Positions 8,272-16,271 are shown, counted from the stretch's first letter. The stretch is 54,298 bases of DNA from Thiodiazotropha sp040507245 (GCA_040507245.1 JBEVVH010000005.1:1-54298); one strand, 5' to 3'. Notes: a model not told the origin generated them from the sequence alone. Translations and numbers: made by a program.

Positions 8272-9042
8272 TTATTGCCAGTTGAGCAACAGGCGCTGGG
8301 CGCTGGGGTCTCCGGATCGTGCCTGGGTTTCAATCGAACTGCGCAGGATCTGCAGTCGCTCCCGGGCACCGGGCACCTGCTGTTTTTCAGCCTCCAGGTA
8401 CCATTTGTGGGCCTGGAATACGTCCGGTGACTCCAACAGCTCGTTTCCGGGTTTAAAGTGGTTCGGGTCGTACAGGCTGGCGAGGGCAAAGGCTGCCGGG
8501 CCATTACCGTTCCGGGCTGCGTAGAAGAGCAGCAGATAGGCATCCGTTTGCCGATCTGATGTCTGGTATTCGGCGGCCCGCTCCATGATCTGCGTGTTGT
8601 TGAGAGTGAGGCTGCCTGAGCGGAGTCTGGAAACCAGGCTGCGAGCGTCTTCCGCTACGGATTTCTCCCCGACCTCAGAGGCAGGCGCGGGGATTTGCGC
8701 CGGGACCGGTTCCGTGGCGGTTACCTGCACGCGCTCTGCCTTTGGGTCGATCGATTTCTCGGACAGGGTCGGTGAGGGATTGTCCGTTGTTGCTAAGGGC
8801 GTGGATGCGACCGGCTCCTGCCCGGCTGCCTCGATCTGGGCGCGAATGATCGGGTCGATCTGGCTCTCCTGCAGGGGCGGGGCCAGTTCGATTTCCTCAC
8901 TGGGCGAAAACAGATAGTAGATGCCCAGCAGAATCAACGCCGCCACGACGATTTCGATTGCGACTCTGAGCATGCCTGAGTGATCGGGAGTCACAGGGTC
9001 ATCGGTGAAATCATCCGTTGGTGTGGAGTCCGGACTGGTCAT
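8272..9042 (-). CDS. Single-span membrane protein with Sel1/TPR-like periplasmic domain
   Basis: A 256-residue protein and first gene of the four-gene minus-strand unit. The N-terminal tail is acidic. A membrane span lies at about 26-45 (VAIEIVVAALILLGIYYLF). A low-complexity linker runs to about 130. The C-terminal helical region has Sel1/TPR-like alternation (AYLLLFYAARNGNGPAAFALASLYDP, QAHKWYLEAEKQQVPGARERL). Sel1 repeats scaffold protein complexes, so it may hold the VWA protein and the ABC permease together at the membrane. No named family was recognised with certainty. It starts downstream of tRNA-Leu on the same strand. Confidence 0.65.
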   Translation of the reverse strand: MTSPDSTPTDDFTDDPVTPDHSGMLRVAIEIVVAALILLGIYYLFSPSEEIELAPPLQESQIDPIIRAQIEAAGQEPVASTPLATTDNPSPTLSEKSIDPKAERVQVTATEPVPAQIPAPASEVGEKSVAEDARSLVSRLRSGSLTLNNTQIMERAAEYQTSDRQTDAYLLLFYAARNGNGPAAFALASLYDPNHFKPGNELLESPDVFQAHKWYLEAEKQQVPGARERLQILRSSIETQARSGDPSAQRLLLNWQ

Positions 9043-9252
9043 ACCTGGTTCAGTTTACAAAGTGCATGCGGTCGGTGGATTTTAACGCGGGGGTACACCC
9101 GAGAGGGAACTCATTTCAACAGAATGGGAGCGCAAAATCCACTCGATGGGTTGTGCAATTTCTAACCAGTGACCCGGTTCGCGAGATTGCCTCCGGTCAG
9201 TACAGAATGAGGCCGGATTTGTGCGCGCTGTGACGTGTAAACAGCCGGTTGA

Positions 9253-9339
9253 TGGTACCAGAGGCCGGACTCGAACCGGCACGCCCGCGAAGGCAACGGA
9301 TTTTGAATCCGTCATGTCTACCAATTTCATCACTCTGGC
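9253..9339 (-). tRNA. leuX: tRNA-Leu (anticodon CAA)
   Basis: An 87-nt tRNA with encoded CCA. The acceptor arm GCCAGAG pairs with CTCTGGT (terminal G-U). The anticodon loop TTCAAAA gives anticodon CAA, which reads UUG. The variable arm is long, as in class II tRNAs, and the T-arm is GCCGGTTCGAGTCCGGC. It closely follows the layout of E. coli leuX. It is a single tRNA gene between the VWA/ABC unit and queA, transcribed away from queA. Confidence 0.93.
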
Positions 9340-9564
9340 ATGAGTTGGGATTTTACCCTCAATCCTGGCAAGGATTCAAAATGATCCGGCGCTGTCGAGG
9401 GTTTTCGGTCGTGTGCGGCCGAAGGTTGCGAAGTATACAAAAAAACCAAACCGGGTACAGGGGAAAATGTCTGACTTGGAGAGATATCCGCTCGATCAGC
9501 ACAACCTGCCTGTTCAAGGAGTGGCTCGTTATCGTCCAGGATGGGTCTTTAACCCATAGCGTGA

Positions 9565-9570
9565 TACCAT
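9565..9570 (+). promoter_or_regulatory. Possible -10 box just upstream of queA (leaderless start)
   Basis: TACCAT ends 9 bases before the queA ATG, and no Shine-Dalgarno sequence lies between. A transcript starting about 7 bases after this box would have almost no leader. The -35 region is weak, so support comes mainly from the similar layout at suhB, trmJ and iscA in this window. Confidence 0.35.
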
Positions 9571-9579
9571 CCGCGCCCT

Positions 9580-10605
9580 ATGCGCCTGTCCGATTTCGAC
9601 TACGACCTACCTCAGGAACTGATTGCTCAATATCCGCCCAGGGAGCGGGGTCACAGCCGCTTGTTGGCGCTGACGTCCGGGAGTCTGCAGCCGGATGACC
9701 TGCAGTTCTCCGCACTGCCCCAATTGCTCCGTCCCGGTGATCTGCTGGTGTTCAATGACACCCGGGTGATGAAGGCGCGGTTGTATGGACGGAAACTGAC
9801 TGGCGGACAATTGGAAATCCTCATCGAGCGGGTTACCGGCGCAGACACCGCCGTGGCGCAGATACGCGCCAGCAAGTCGCCGAAGCCGGGATCCAGGATC
9901 CTCCTGGGAGTGGATGCCGTGCCCGTGGAGGTAGTCGAACGTGATGAAGGCTTTTTTCTGTTGAGATCCCTGGAGCAGGATTTCCATACCCTGATGGATC
10001 AGCAGGGGCATATGCCCCTGCCTCCCTATATATCGCGTGAGGATGATGCCCTGGACGAAAGCCGTTATCAGACTGTTTATGCTGAAAAAACCGGTGCCGT
10101 CGCTGCCCCCACGGCAGGTCTTCATTTCACCCGGCAGATGCTCGATGAGCTCGATCGGATGGGGATCGGGCGGGTTCATGTGACCTTGCATGTGGGGGCC
10201 GGCACTTTTCAGCCGGTTCGGGTCGATGACCTGGACCAGCACGTCATGCACAGTGAGTCCGTGGAGGTCAGTGAAGAGGTCTGCGAGCGGGTCAAGGAGA
10301 CGCGGCGACGCAATGGACGTGTGGTGGCGGTTGGTACTACCAGTGTGCGCAGCCTCGAAGCGGCTTCACAGTCCGGACAGATCGCCCCTTACTCTGGTGA
10401 CACGCGGTTGTTCATACGACCGGGATACCGCTTCACCAGCGTGGATGCGATGATCACCAACTTTCATCTGCCCCAGTCCACCCTGTTGATGCTGGTGTCC
10501 GCGTTCAGCGGCTATGAGCGGATCATGCAGGCCTACCAGCATGCGGTGGAGCAGAAGTATCGCTTCTTCAGTTATGGCGATGCGATGTTTCTCACTCCGG
10601 GTTGA
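9580..10605 (+). CDS. queA: S-adenosylmethionine:tRNA ribosyltransferase-isomerase QueA
   Basis: A 341-residue QueA, full length for the family. It transfers and isomerises the ribosyl moiety of S-adenosylmethionine onto 7-aminomethyl-deazaguanine in tRNA, giving epoxyqueuosine. Recognised by the N-terminal MRLSDFDYDLPQELIAQYP, LLVFNDTRVMKARL, EKTGAVAAPTAGLHFT, GTTSVRSLEAA and TNFHLPQSTLLMLVSAF. It acts in the cytoplasm immediately after Tgt, whose gene follows 232 bases downstream in the usual order. No ribosome site precedes the ATG, which fits a leaderless or near-leaderless transcript. Confidence 0.97.
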   Translation: MRLSDFDYDLPQELIAQYPPRERGHSRLLALTSGSLQPDDLQFSALPQLLRPGDLLVFNDTRVMKARLYGRKLTGGQLEILIERVTGADTAVAQIRASKSPKPGSRILLGVDAVPVEVVERDEGFFLLRSLEQDFHTLMDQQGHMPLPPYISREDDALDESRYQTVYAEKTGAVAAPTAGLHFTRQMLDELDRMGIGRVHVTLHVGAGTFQPVRVDDLDQHVMHSESVEVSEEVCERVKETRRRNGRVVAVGTTSVRSLEAASQSGQIAPYSGDTRLFIRPGYRFTSVDAMITNFHLPQSTLLMLVSAFSGYERIMQAYQHAVEQKYRFFSYGDAMFLTPG

Positions 10606-10653
10606 TCCCGGATCTGGTATGAGTTGCAGAGCAGCGGTTGTCGACAGGCAGGC

Positions 10654-10683
10654 AAAAAAAAGCGCGGACATTCTGCCGCGCTT
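10654..10683 (-). terminator. Intrinsic terminator, minus-strand orientation
   Basis: AAGCGCGG pairs with CCGCGCTT around an 8-base loop. On the minus strand the stem is followed by eight T; on the plus strand the stem is followed by AATAAAA. The T-tract therefore indicates termination of a minus-strand transcript, yet no minus-strand gene precedes it in the queA-tgt gap. Confidence 0.6.
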
Positions 10684-10742
10684 AATAAAATCCACCAAAG
10701 GAGGATGGAGGAGTGTGTGTTGATCCAGGAGGATCAGCACTT
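10654..10742 (-). ncRNA. Candidate small RNA with C-rich (anti-Shine-Dalgarno) loop
   Basis: Read on the minus strand, about 90 bases contain three parts: a stem-loop at 10718-10739 with TCCT in the loop, a CU-rich single-stranded run (ACTCCTCCATCCTCC), and a classical terminator with a T8 tail. A TTGACT at 10776-10771 could be a -35 box, followed 16 bases on by a weak -10 (TAGAAG). C-rich exposed segments that pair with ribosome-binding sites are typical of trans-acting sRNAs. The opposite strand shows GGA repeats and an AGGA tetraloop, a CsrA-type motif in a possible tgt leader, so the functional strand is uncertain. Confidence 0.35.
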
Positions 10743-10837
10743 GAGTATCTTCTAATATTCCTGTGTTATGAGTCAAGGACAAAGCGTGATACATCGCACA
10801 GTTTTCAACGATGTTTTTCCGATGGGATCGGGTTGTC

Positions 10838-11941
10838 ATGAAATTTGAAGTATTCCATAAAGATAGTGCTGCCCGCAGAGGGCAATTGGAGTTTTCACGA
10901 GGGACCATCGAGACGCCTGCGTTCATGCCGGTGGGCACCTACGGGACCGTCAAGGCGATGACCCCGGAGGAGTTGATGGATCTGGGGGCTGAGATCGTGT
11001 TGGGTAACACCTTCCATCTCATGCTGCGTCCCGGCACCGAGGTGATTCGCAGGCATGGTGACCTGCACGATTTCATGCATTGGCAAAAACCGATTCTGAC
11101 CGATTCCGGTGGTTTTCAGGTGTTCAGTCTGGGGGAGATGCGCAAGATCACCGAGGAGGGGGTCACCTTCCGCTCGCCGATTGACGGCAGCAAGGTCTTC
11201 ATGGGTCCCGAGGAGTCGATGCAGGTGCAGCGGGCATTGGGCTCCGACATCGTCATGATTTTCGATGAATGCACCCCTTATCCCGCCACCGAGGCGCAAG
11301 CCAGGCAGTCCATGGAGCTTTCGCTGCGCTGGGCCCGGCGCAGCCGTGAGGCCCATGGGGACAATCCCTCGGCTCTGTTCGGCATCGTCCAGGGCGGCAT
11401 GTATGAATCACTTCGAGAGGCATCCCTGCAGGGATTGATGGAGATCGGCTTCGACGGTTACGCAATCGGCGGGTTGTCGGTGGGTGAGCCGCATGCAGAC
11501 CGGCAGCGGATTCTCGAACATCTTCAGGACCGTCTGCCGGCTGACAAGCCCCGTTACCTGATGGGAGTGGGTACCCCCGAAGATATCGTGGAGTCAGTCA
11601 AGCGGGGCATCGACATGTTTGACTGCGTGATGCCGACCCGTAACGCCCGCAACGGCCATCTGTTCACCCATCAGGGCGTGGTACGCATACGCCATGCTGC
11701 TCATCAGTACGACGAAGGCCCCCTAGATCCGATGTGCGATTGCTATACCTGCCGCAACTACAGTCGCGCCTACTTGCGGCATCTGGACAAATGCCATGAA
11801 ATCCTGGGTGCGCGGCTCAATACCATTCACAATCTCCACTACTACCAGAAGCTGATGCGGGATATTCGCGCCGCGATCGAGACGCAGCGTTTTGAGTCGT
11901 TTTGCGAGGAGTTTTATGCGCTGCGACGCGAGTCGGCCTGA
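10838..11941 (+). CDS. tgt: tRNA-guanine transglycosylase Tgt
   Basis: A 367-residue Tgt that exchanges guanine-34 for preQ1 in tRNAs with GUN anticodons. ATG 10838 (MKFEVFHKD) is the family start; an in-frame ATG at 10811 would add nine residues. The nucleophile-region Asp89 is in LTDSGGFQVF. The second active-site aspartate lies in DMFDCVMPTRNARNG. The zinc site is C300-x-C302-x2-C305 (MCDCYTC) with a later His in HNLHYY. It works with QueA. In most gammaproteobacteria yajC follows directly; here about 24 kb of other genes intervene before yajC at 36308. Confidence 0.97.
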   Translation: MKFEVFHKDSAARRGQLEFSRGTIETPAFMPVGTYGTVKAMTPEELMDLGAEIVLGNTFHLMLRPGTEVIRRHGDLHDFMHWQKPILTDSGGFQVFSLGEMRKITEEGVTFRSPIDGSKVFMGPEESMQVQRALGSDIVMIFDECTPYPATEAQARQSMELSLRWARRSREAHGDNPSALFGIVQGGMYESLREASLQGLMEIGFDGYAIGGLSVGEPHADRQRILEHLQDRLPADKPRYLMGVGTPEDIVESVKRGIDMFDCVMPTRNARNGHLFTHQGVVRIRHAAHQYDEGPLDPMCDCYTCRNYSRAYLRHLDKCHEILGARLNTIHNLHYYQKLMRDIRAAIETQRFESFCEEFYALRRESA

Positions 11942-11970
11942 TCGCTAAGCTCCCTGTGCCAGACCTCGAC

Positions 11971-11997
11971 GCGTTCCCACGCTCTGCGTGGGAACGC
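11971..11997. repeat. REP-like palindrome after tgt
   Basis: GCGTTCCCACGC-TCT-GCGTGGGAACGC is a perfect 12-bp stem with a 3-base loop. This sequence type is a widespread extragenic palindrome in gammaproteobacteria. It marks the left edge of the block inserted between tgt and yajC. Confidence 0.8.
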
Positions 11998-12050
11998 ATA
12001 CCAAAGCTTTGCAATACCACCCCTGTCTGATGAGTAATATGAACCGGTCC

Positions 12051-12080
12051 CTGCATTCCCTCGCGGAGCCTGGGAAAGAG
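12051..12080. repeat. Degenerate second REP-like unit
   Basis: CTGCATTCCCTCGCGGAGCC followed by TGGGAAAGAG looks like a decayed partner of the palindrome at 11971-11997 (ATTCCC..GCGGAGC..TGGGAA). REP units commonly occur in such pairs. It lies between tgt and the broken apbE gene. Confidence 0.45.
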
Positions 12081-12136
12081 ATCGCGATGTAGTTTTAACT
12101 TGTACAGGTCTGTCTGAACGGTGTGGCCGGGGTTCA

Positions 12137-13164
12137 TCAATCCGGTTTTTGACTTGCCAGACCTCGGGAAAGAAACAGCTCTCCGTGGCTGTCGATCATG
12201 ACAGCCTCGACATCATCGAGCCGGTCGATCAGAGCCATGCCGGCATCCACGCCGAGGACGAATAGACTGGTCGACAAGGCATCAGTACGGGTCGCATTGG
12301 GACCAATCACGGTGACACTCTGCATCTCCGAAGCGGAGCGTCCCGTTTTCGGGCTGATAATATGGTGGTAGCGGACGCCGTCAGCCTCGAAGTAACGTTC
12401 GTAATCTCCGGAGGTGGATACCGCGCTGTCCGACAGGTTGAGGGTCGTGGCGATGGCGTTCTTGCGCCGGGGCGCCTGGATGCCGATCTGCCAGGGACGT
12501 CCCTGGTGGTCACCCAACAGGCGGCTGTCGCCACCGGCGGTCACAGGGCGTGGTGAATTCCCCGATCCTGCAGCAGGGCGATAGCGCGATCCACGGCGTA
12601 CCCTTTGGCGATGCCCCCCAGGTCGATCCTGACGCCGGGCCGCTCGAAATACACGCTGCTCTGTTCCCGGTCGAGGATGACATGGTGGTAGTCGATCAGG
12701 GGCAGTGAGGCCTGAGTGGTTTCCTCACTGGGCTTTTCGCCGGTACGGTAGTTATAGAGATGGCCGACCGAGGCGAAGGTGATATCGAAGGCGCCATCGG
12801 TCAGCTCTGAATAGTCTCGTGAGCGTTCGAGCAGTTGAAAGAACTCACCGGATATGGGGACCGGCGCCTCGGCGGCCATCCGGTTGACCAGGGAGAGTTC
12901 GCTGTGTTCCTTGTAGGGACTGAGCTTGTCATCCAATCTTCGGAACTCGTCAAACACCTCCTGAATCGCCTGCGCGCCTTCATCCGCCCGGTCATGCCAT
13001 AACTCGACCGATATCCGGGTGCCCATGATCGCGGCGCTTTCGTGCAGCCACTCTGCGCACGCTCCGGGGACCTGGAAAATGAGTGTGGTCAGGAGCACCT
13101 GCAGGACACGGATGTTCCTGACCCGTTTTAGCGGTTGTGTCACAGGACTTGGGTGAATGGACAT
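12137..13164 (-). pseudogene. apbE: FAD:protein FMN transferase ApbE, split by a frameshift
   Basis: ApbE attaches FMN covalently to Thr residues of exported redox proteins. The 5' part (13164 to a stop at 12541, 207 residues) has a signal peptide, IMGTRISVELW, LDDKLSPYKEHSELSLVNR and DLGGIAKGYAVD. The 3' part (12544 to 12137, 135 residues) continues with TAGGDSR, STSGDYERYF, HHIISPKTGRSA and RTDALSTSLFVLG. The break falls between HHAL and VTAGGD, in the middle of the conserved GGD core. One missing G at CCCTGTGACC restores a normal protein of about 342 residues. A GTG at 12544 overlaps the stop as GTGA, so re-initiation is formally possible. A recent mutation or a sequencing error is likelier. 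It is the last gene of the minus-strand cassette, 82 bases after the AgmX-like gene. Confidence 0.85.
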
Positions 13165-13246
13165 TTGGGGTTTAACGGGGTTGTTGGGCCTTGCCTCTGA
13201 TGGCTGGATCGATGCATGAGGATTGCGTCGGCTGGGTGCCCAGTGC

Positions 13247-14239
13247 CTATGAGGGCAGGAAGTCGATCGGGTAGGAGACCACGGCCTTGTCCACGTCGCG
13301 GCTCGGAAACTTGAACAGCTTGATGCGTGATACCAGTTTTTTCTCCAGCTGGGGATTGTTCAATTCTGAAGAGGCAATCCTGCAATCGATCACCTTGCCG
13401 TTTGCTGAGATGGTCAATTCCAGCACCACCTTGCCTCTCAGTGTCGGATCCTTGCGCAGGGCACGATTGTAAAGCGCATAGACCGCGCCCTTGTTCTGAT
13501 CGAAGACCAGCTGAATCTCCTCCCGGGTACGTCCGCCCCGGGACTGGCCCTTGGCGCTACGGCTGCTTTCGGAGGCGGCCTGGCTGCCCCGGGTGATGTC
13601 CTTGCTGGCCACCTGGGTGGTGGAGCGGCTGCTCAGACCCTGACTGCCGGTTTCTCGACTCAGCCCGGCGGTATTGATCCCGCCGCTGCCCTGGGAGGCG
13701 GAAGAGGTGATGATCGATCGTTGGTTCACCACGCCCTGGGTGCCCTGGTCCGTGATCTTCTGCACCCCGCGCACGTTCTTGAGTACCGGTTCCTCACGCA
13801 GGTCGGCGAGTTGGTCGGAGAACGCGAGCAGTCCGGCGCTGGCGGCCTTTTTGCGAACCTCTTCCACGCTGGGTTTCTTCTCCGCGACCTTGGGTGGTTC
13901 CTTTTTCACCGGTTCCGGCTTCTTTTCGACAACCTCGGGTTTCTTCTCTTCCGGTTTGGGCTTGGGAGGCTCCTCCTTCACCAGTTTCTTCGGCTCTACT
14001 TTCGGCTTCGGCTTCGGCGGCGGCGGAAGCTGTTTCTGCTCCAGGATCAGCCGAGCCAGTCGGGGCGGGATGGTCTGCTTTTTAAAGCGCTCTTTCTCGG
14101 GAAGCTGGATCAGGGTGATAAGCAGCGCCAGCACCAGTGCGCTGACCATGGTTACGACAAAAATGACATGAAAGCGCCGCTCTTCGGAGCTGGCCGTATT
14201 CCATGGCAGGTTCGAAGAATGCCGGTATGAGACGCTCAC
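13247..14239 (-). CDS. TonB-like protein with AgmX/PglI C-terminal domain
   Basis: A 330-residue energy-transducer-like protein. A membrane anchor lies at 23-45. A Pro/Lys/Glu-rich periplasm-spanning stretch runs about 59-123, and a Ser/Gly/Gln-rich linker about 165-238. A C-terminal TonB/AgmX-PglI-type domain lies at 239-330 (FDQNKGAVYALYNRALRKDPTLRGKV, LELTISANGKVIDCRI). The start overlaps the upstream ExbD stop by four bases. With ExbB and two ExbD proteins from the same transcript, it would relay proton-motive force to envelope partners, as TonB, TolA or the GltG/GltJ proteins of Myxococcus do. The partner complex is unknown. Confidence 0.85.
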   Translation of the reverse strand: MSVSYRHSSNLPWNTASSEERRFHVIFVVTMVSALVLALLITLIQLPEKERFKKQTIPPRLARLILEQKQLPPPPKPKPKVEPKKLVKEEPPKPKPEEKKPEVVEKKPEPVKKEPPKVAEKKPSVEEVRKKAASAGLLAFSDQLADLREEPVLKNVRGVQKITDQGTQGVVNQRSIITSSASQGSGGINTAGLSRETGSQGLSSRSTTQVASKDITRGSQAASESSRSAKGQSRGGRTREEIQLVFDQNKGAVYALYNRALRKDPTLRGKVVLELTISANGKVIDCRIASSELNNPQLEKKLVSRIKLFKFPSRDVDKAVVSYPIDFLPS

Positions 14240-14748
14240 AGGGTCTGCCCCCCTCTGGCCGGTTCATTCTTACGCATGACGGCCAGGGATACATGGGGGT
14301 ACTCCGACTCGGCGCAGGTGGCCATGACCCGCTTCAGAAGGTTGTAGGGCAGGGCCTTGTCACCCATGATGGTGATGTGGCCCTCGAAGGGTTCCAGAGC
14401 AGTACTCTTGGCCCGCTCCGCGTGCCGCTGCAACTCATCTTTGAGTGCGGTCAGCACGATGCCCTCGGGCAACGGCCGGGTAAGATCGATGACCTGATGC
14501 CCCTGTACCAGGATCTGACGGTTGTTGACCATCACGGTGAGGGTTTCATTGGGTTTCAGGTCGGCCACGGATTCCGGCAGGGAGAGCGCCTTGGCGTTGG
14601 GCAGTACCTGCACATCCCCGGAATTGACCAGCAGAAAAAACACCAGGATGGTGAAGATATCCATCAGCGAGACCAGGTTCAGCACCGCGCCGGCCTTGTT
14701 TCGGCGATGGTGGCGTTCCATGCGCTTGGCACGTCGCGACATTTTCAT
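14236..14748 (-). CDS. ExbD/TolR-type biopolymer transporter, Asp-containing
   Basis: A 170-residue ExbD/TolR homologue. A basic N-terminus is followed by one span (about 21-41, AVLNLVSLMDIFTILVFFLL), with the channel aspartate at Asp30. The periplasmic domain follows (LPESVADLKPNETLTVMVNN, GHITIMGDKALPYNLLKRVMATCAES). Asp in this helix carries protons in ExbD, TolR, MotB and AglQ/S. It overlaps neighbours by four bases at both ends. Together with the sister ExbD at 14745-15263 and ExbB at 15260-15913 it forms the motor module of the cassette. Confidence 0.9.
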   Translation of the reverse strand: MKMSRRAKRMERHHRRNKAGAVLNLVSLMDIFTILVFFLLVNSGDVQVLPNAKALSLPESVADLKPNETLTVMVNNRQILVQGHQVIDLTRPLPEGIVLTALKDELQRHAERAKSTALEPFEGHITIMGDKALPYNLLKRVMATCAESEYPHVSLAVMRKNEPARGGQTL

Positions 14749-15263
14749 GAGGCGTTACCCTGTACCTGAGATTGGGCCGCGATCGGGGGGGCGTCGCCCA
14801 GTGAAATTTCCGGAAAAAGCTCGTATTGGGTGACGCTGCCGGCCTCGACGCGTTCGGTCATGCGCACCGCATCCATGACCTGCACCATGGTGTCATAGGG
14901 TGTATCGGGTTCCGAGAGAATGAACACGCTGCGCTTGTCCTGGAAACGCACCTTGACCTTGACCAGCAGATCGTTGAGGGCCTTGAAGTCGTAGCCTTGT
15001 TGGGTGTTCGGTATGCTGCGGATCAGACCGCCCTGGCGATCCGCCACATCCAGGCTCTGCTTGCGAATGATGACTTCCAGCTGTAACTCCTTGATCGCCT
15101 TGAGCGCACCTTCGCCCGCAGGCGGCAGGTACAGCTCGATGATCGAGAAGCGGGAGAAGGCCGCCGTGATCAGCAGAAACGGAATCAGTATCACCATCAG
15201 GTTGAGGAAGGCGGTGATGTTGAGTTCCACCTCCCGATGATGGCGTCGAAAGCGGCTGCTCAT
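14745..15263 (-). CDS. ExbD/TolR-type protein lacking the channel aspartate
   Basis: A 172-residue ExbD/TolR-like protein with one N-terminal span (about 16-36, ITAFLNLMVILIPFLLITAA). The position expected to hold the proton-binding Asp is Asn21 (codon AAC). The periplasmic half carries ELYLPPAGEGALKAIKE and a SEPDTPYDTMVQVMDAVR motif typical of ExbD. It overlaps ExbB and the second ExbD by four bases each. A hetero-oligomer in which one ExbD carries protons and the other is structural is a reasonable inference. A paired ExbD arrangement also exists in AglQ/AglS of Myxococcus. Confidence 0.85.
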   Translation of the reverse strand: MSSRFRRHHREVELNITAFLNLMVILIPFLLITAAFSRFSIIELYLPPAGEGALKAIKELQLEVIIRKQSLDVADRQGGLIRSIPNTQQGYDFKALNDLLVKVKVRFQDKRSVFILSEPDTPYDTMVQVMDAVRMTERVEAGSVTQYELFPEISLGDAPPIAAQSQVQGNAS

Positions 15264-15913
15264 GCATTGCTCCGGGTGGAATAGGCCTTTTCGTTGAAGA
15301 TGTTGAGAAACTTCACCGAAGCCATCTCCAGGCTGTCGACAATGGCGGTGGTCTTACTTTGCAGCAGGGCGTAGACCAGCAGCAGGGGGATTGCAGTCAT
15401 CAGGCCGAAGGCGGTGGTGTTCATCGCCACGGAGATACTCGCGGAGAGCATGTCGGCTTTGACCGCGGGATCTGCATTGGAGACTGCGGTAAAGGCGTTG
15501 ATCAGACCGATGATGGTACCCAGCAGGCCGAGCAGGGTGGCAATGTTGGCCAGGGTGCTGAGGTAGTGGGTGCGTTTCTCCATGCGTGGAATCGCTTCCA
15601 TCAGACCCTCTTCCATGGCCACTTCCACATCGTCGCGTCGACGCGCGGTGCGGGCCCGGGCCAACCCGTAGGTGAGCATGGTGCCGATCGCGGTCTTGGA
15701 TTTGTTGGCGGCTTCCATGGCGGATTTGAAATCACCGTCGTTGAGGTAGGGAAGCACCTTCTTCCAGGTCCGCTTGTTGCTTCCAGTGGCGACGGTGAGA
15801 TAGATCCAGCGCTCTATGGCAATCGCCAGACCCCCGGCGAAGATCACCAGAATGGGATACATGAAGATTCCGCCTTCCTGAAAAAAGCGAATGATGGTGT
15901 CGATGAGCGCCAT
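15260..15913 (-). CDS. MotA/TolQ/ExbB proton channel family protein
   Basis: A 217-residue ExbB/TolQ family protein with three predicted spans: about 14-33 (IFMYPILVIFAGGLAIAIE), about 118-138 (LSTLANIATLLGLLGTIIGL) and about 163-187 (ISVAMNTTAFGLMTAIPLLLVYALL). The conserved cytoplasmic loop between spans one and two is present. GGAGAA precedes the ATG at good spacing. It begins the tightly overlapping ExbB-ExbD-ExbD-AgmX block. It would form the pentameric ring around ExbD-type helices and convert proton flow into movement of the TonB-like protein. Confidence 0.92.
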   Translation of the reverse strand: MALIDTIIRFFQEGGIFMYPILVIFAGGLAIAIERWIYLTVATGSNKRTWKKVLPYLNDGDFKSAMEAANKSKTAIGTMLTYGLARARTARRRDDVEVAMEEGLMEAIPRMEKRTHYLSTLANIATLLGLLGTIIGLINAFTAVSNADPAVKADMLSASISVAMNTTAFGLMTAIPLLLVYALLQSKTTAIVDSLEMASVKFLNIFNEKAYSTRSNA

Positions 15914-15980
15914 AGGGTTCTCCGTAATTACGCGACTGGATTTAAACAGGATTCGTTAAGGACATAGATTGGCAAATTCT

Positions 15981-16271
15981 TTATGGGTTTTCCCCATACT
16001 TGTGATACCAATCGATCTGTCTGCGAAACACATCACGGTCTAAGGGTGAAAGTAATTCCTGTTGCCGGCCGATCTCCGGCGGCATCATGGAGGTGAGTCG
16101 TTTGGCCGATCGCCAGGGCACCACATACAGCACGTTGGGTGACTCCTTGTTGCCGAAGATAGCGGTGCCTTCCAGATCGAGCCGCTGTTCCGCCCGGATA
16201 GCCTGGGTGAATGACAACAGGGCAATCAGCAGCACCGGCAGTATCAGAGTGGGGTTGTTCGGTTTCATCAT
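15981..16271 (-). CDS. Small exported protein of the ExbB/TPR cassette
   Basis: A 96-residue protein with a clear signal peptide (TLILPVLLIALLSFTQAIRA) and a mature part of about 68 residues: EGTAIFGNKESPNVLYVVPW, KRLTSMMPPEIG, then an acidic-basic helix ending in WYHKYGENP. Its family is not recognised. It starts 7 bases after the TPR lipoprotein stop and lies 67 bases before ExbB, so it is embedded in the cassette. The size and tightly packed position suggest a periplasmic accessory subunit. Confidence 0.7.
   Translation of the reverse strand: MMKPNNPTLILPVLLIALLSFTQAIRAEQRLDLEGTAIFGNKESPNVLYVVPWRSAKRLTSMMPPEIGRQQELLSPLDRDVFRRQIDWYHKYGENP

Noticed and set aside
4238..9042. A type VI secretion locus
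   Set aside because: No Tss structural, Hcp, VgrG, ClpV, kinase or phosphatase genes are in the window.
9253..9339. tRNA-Leu as an integration site for a genomic island
   Set aside because: No repeated tRNA 3' end was seen in the window, and no integrase is nearby.
10811..10837. Longer Tgt start at 10811; likewise upstream starts at 41043 (trmJ), 42873 (qor), 50796 (OmpA lipoprotein), 28493 (LamG lipoprotein)
   Set aside because: The extra residues are not family-like, and ribosome sites or neighbouring gene ends favour the shorter starts.
12137..12544. Independent C-terminal ApbE fragment started at GTG 12544
   Set aside because: The split falls inside the catalytic core of a single-domain enzyme; a one-base frameshift is simpler.
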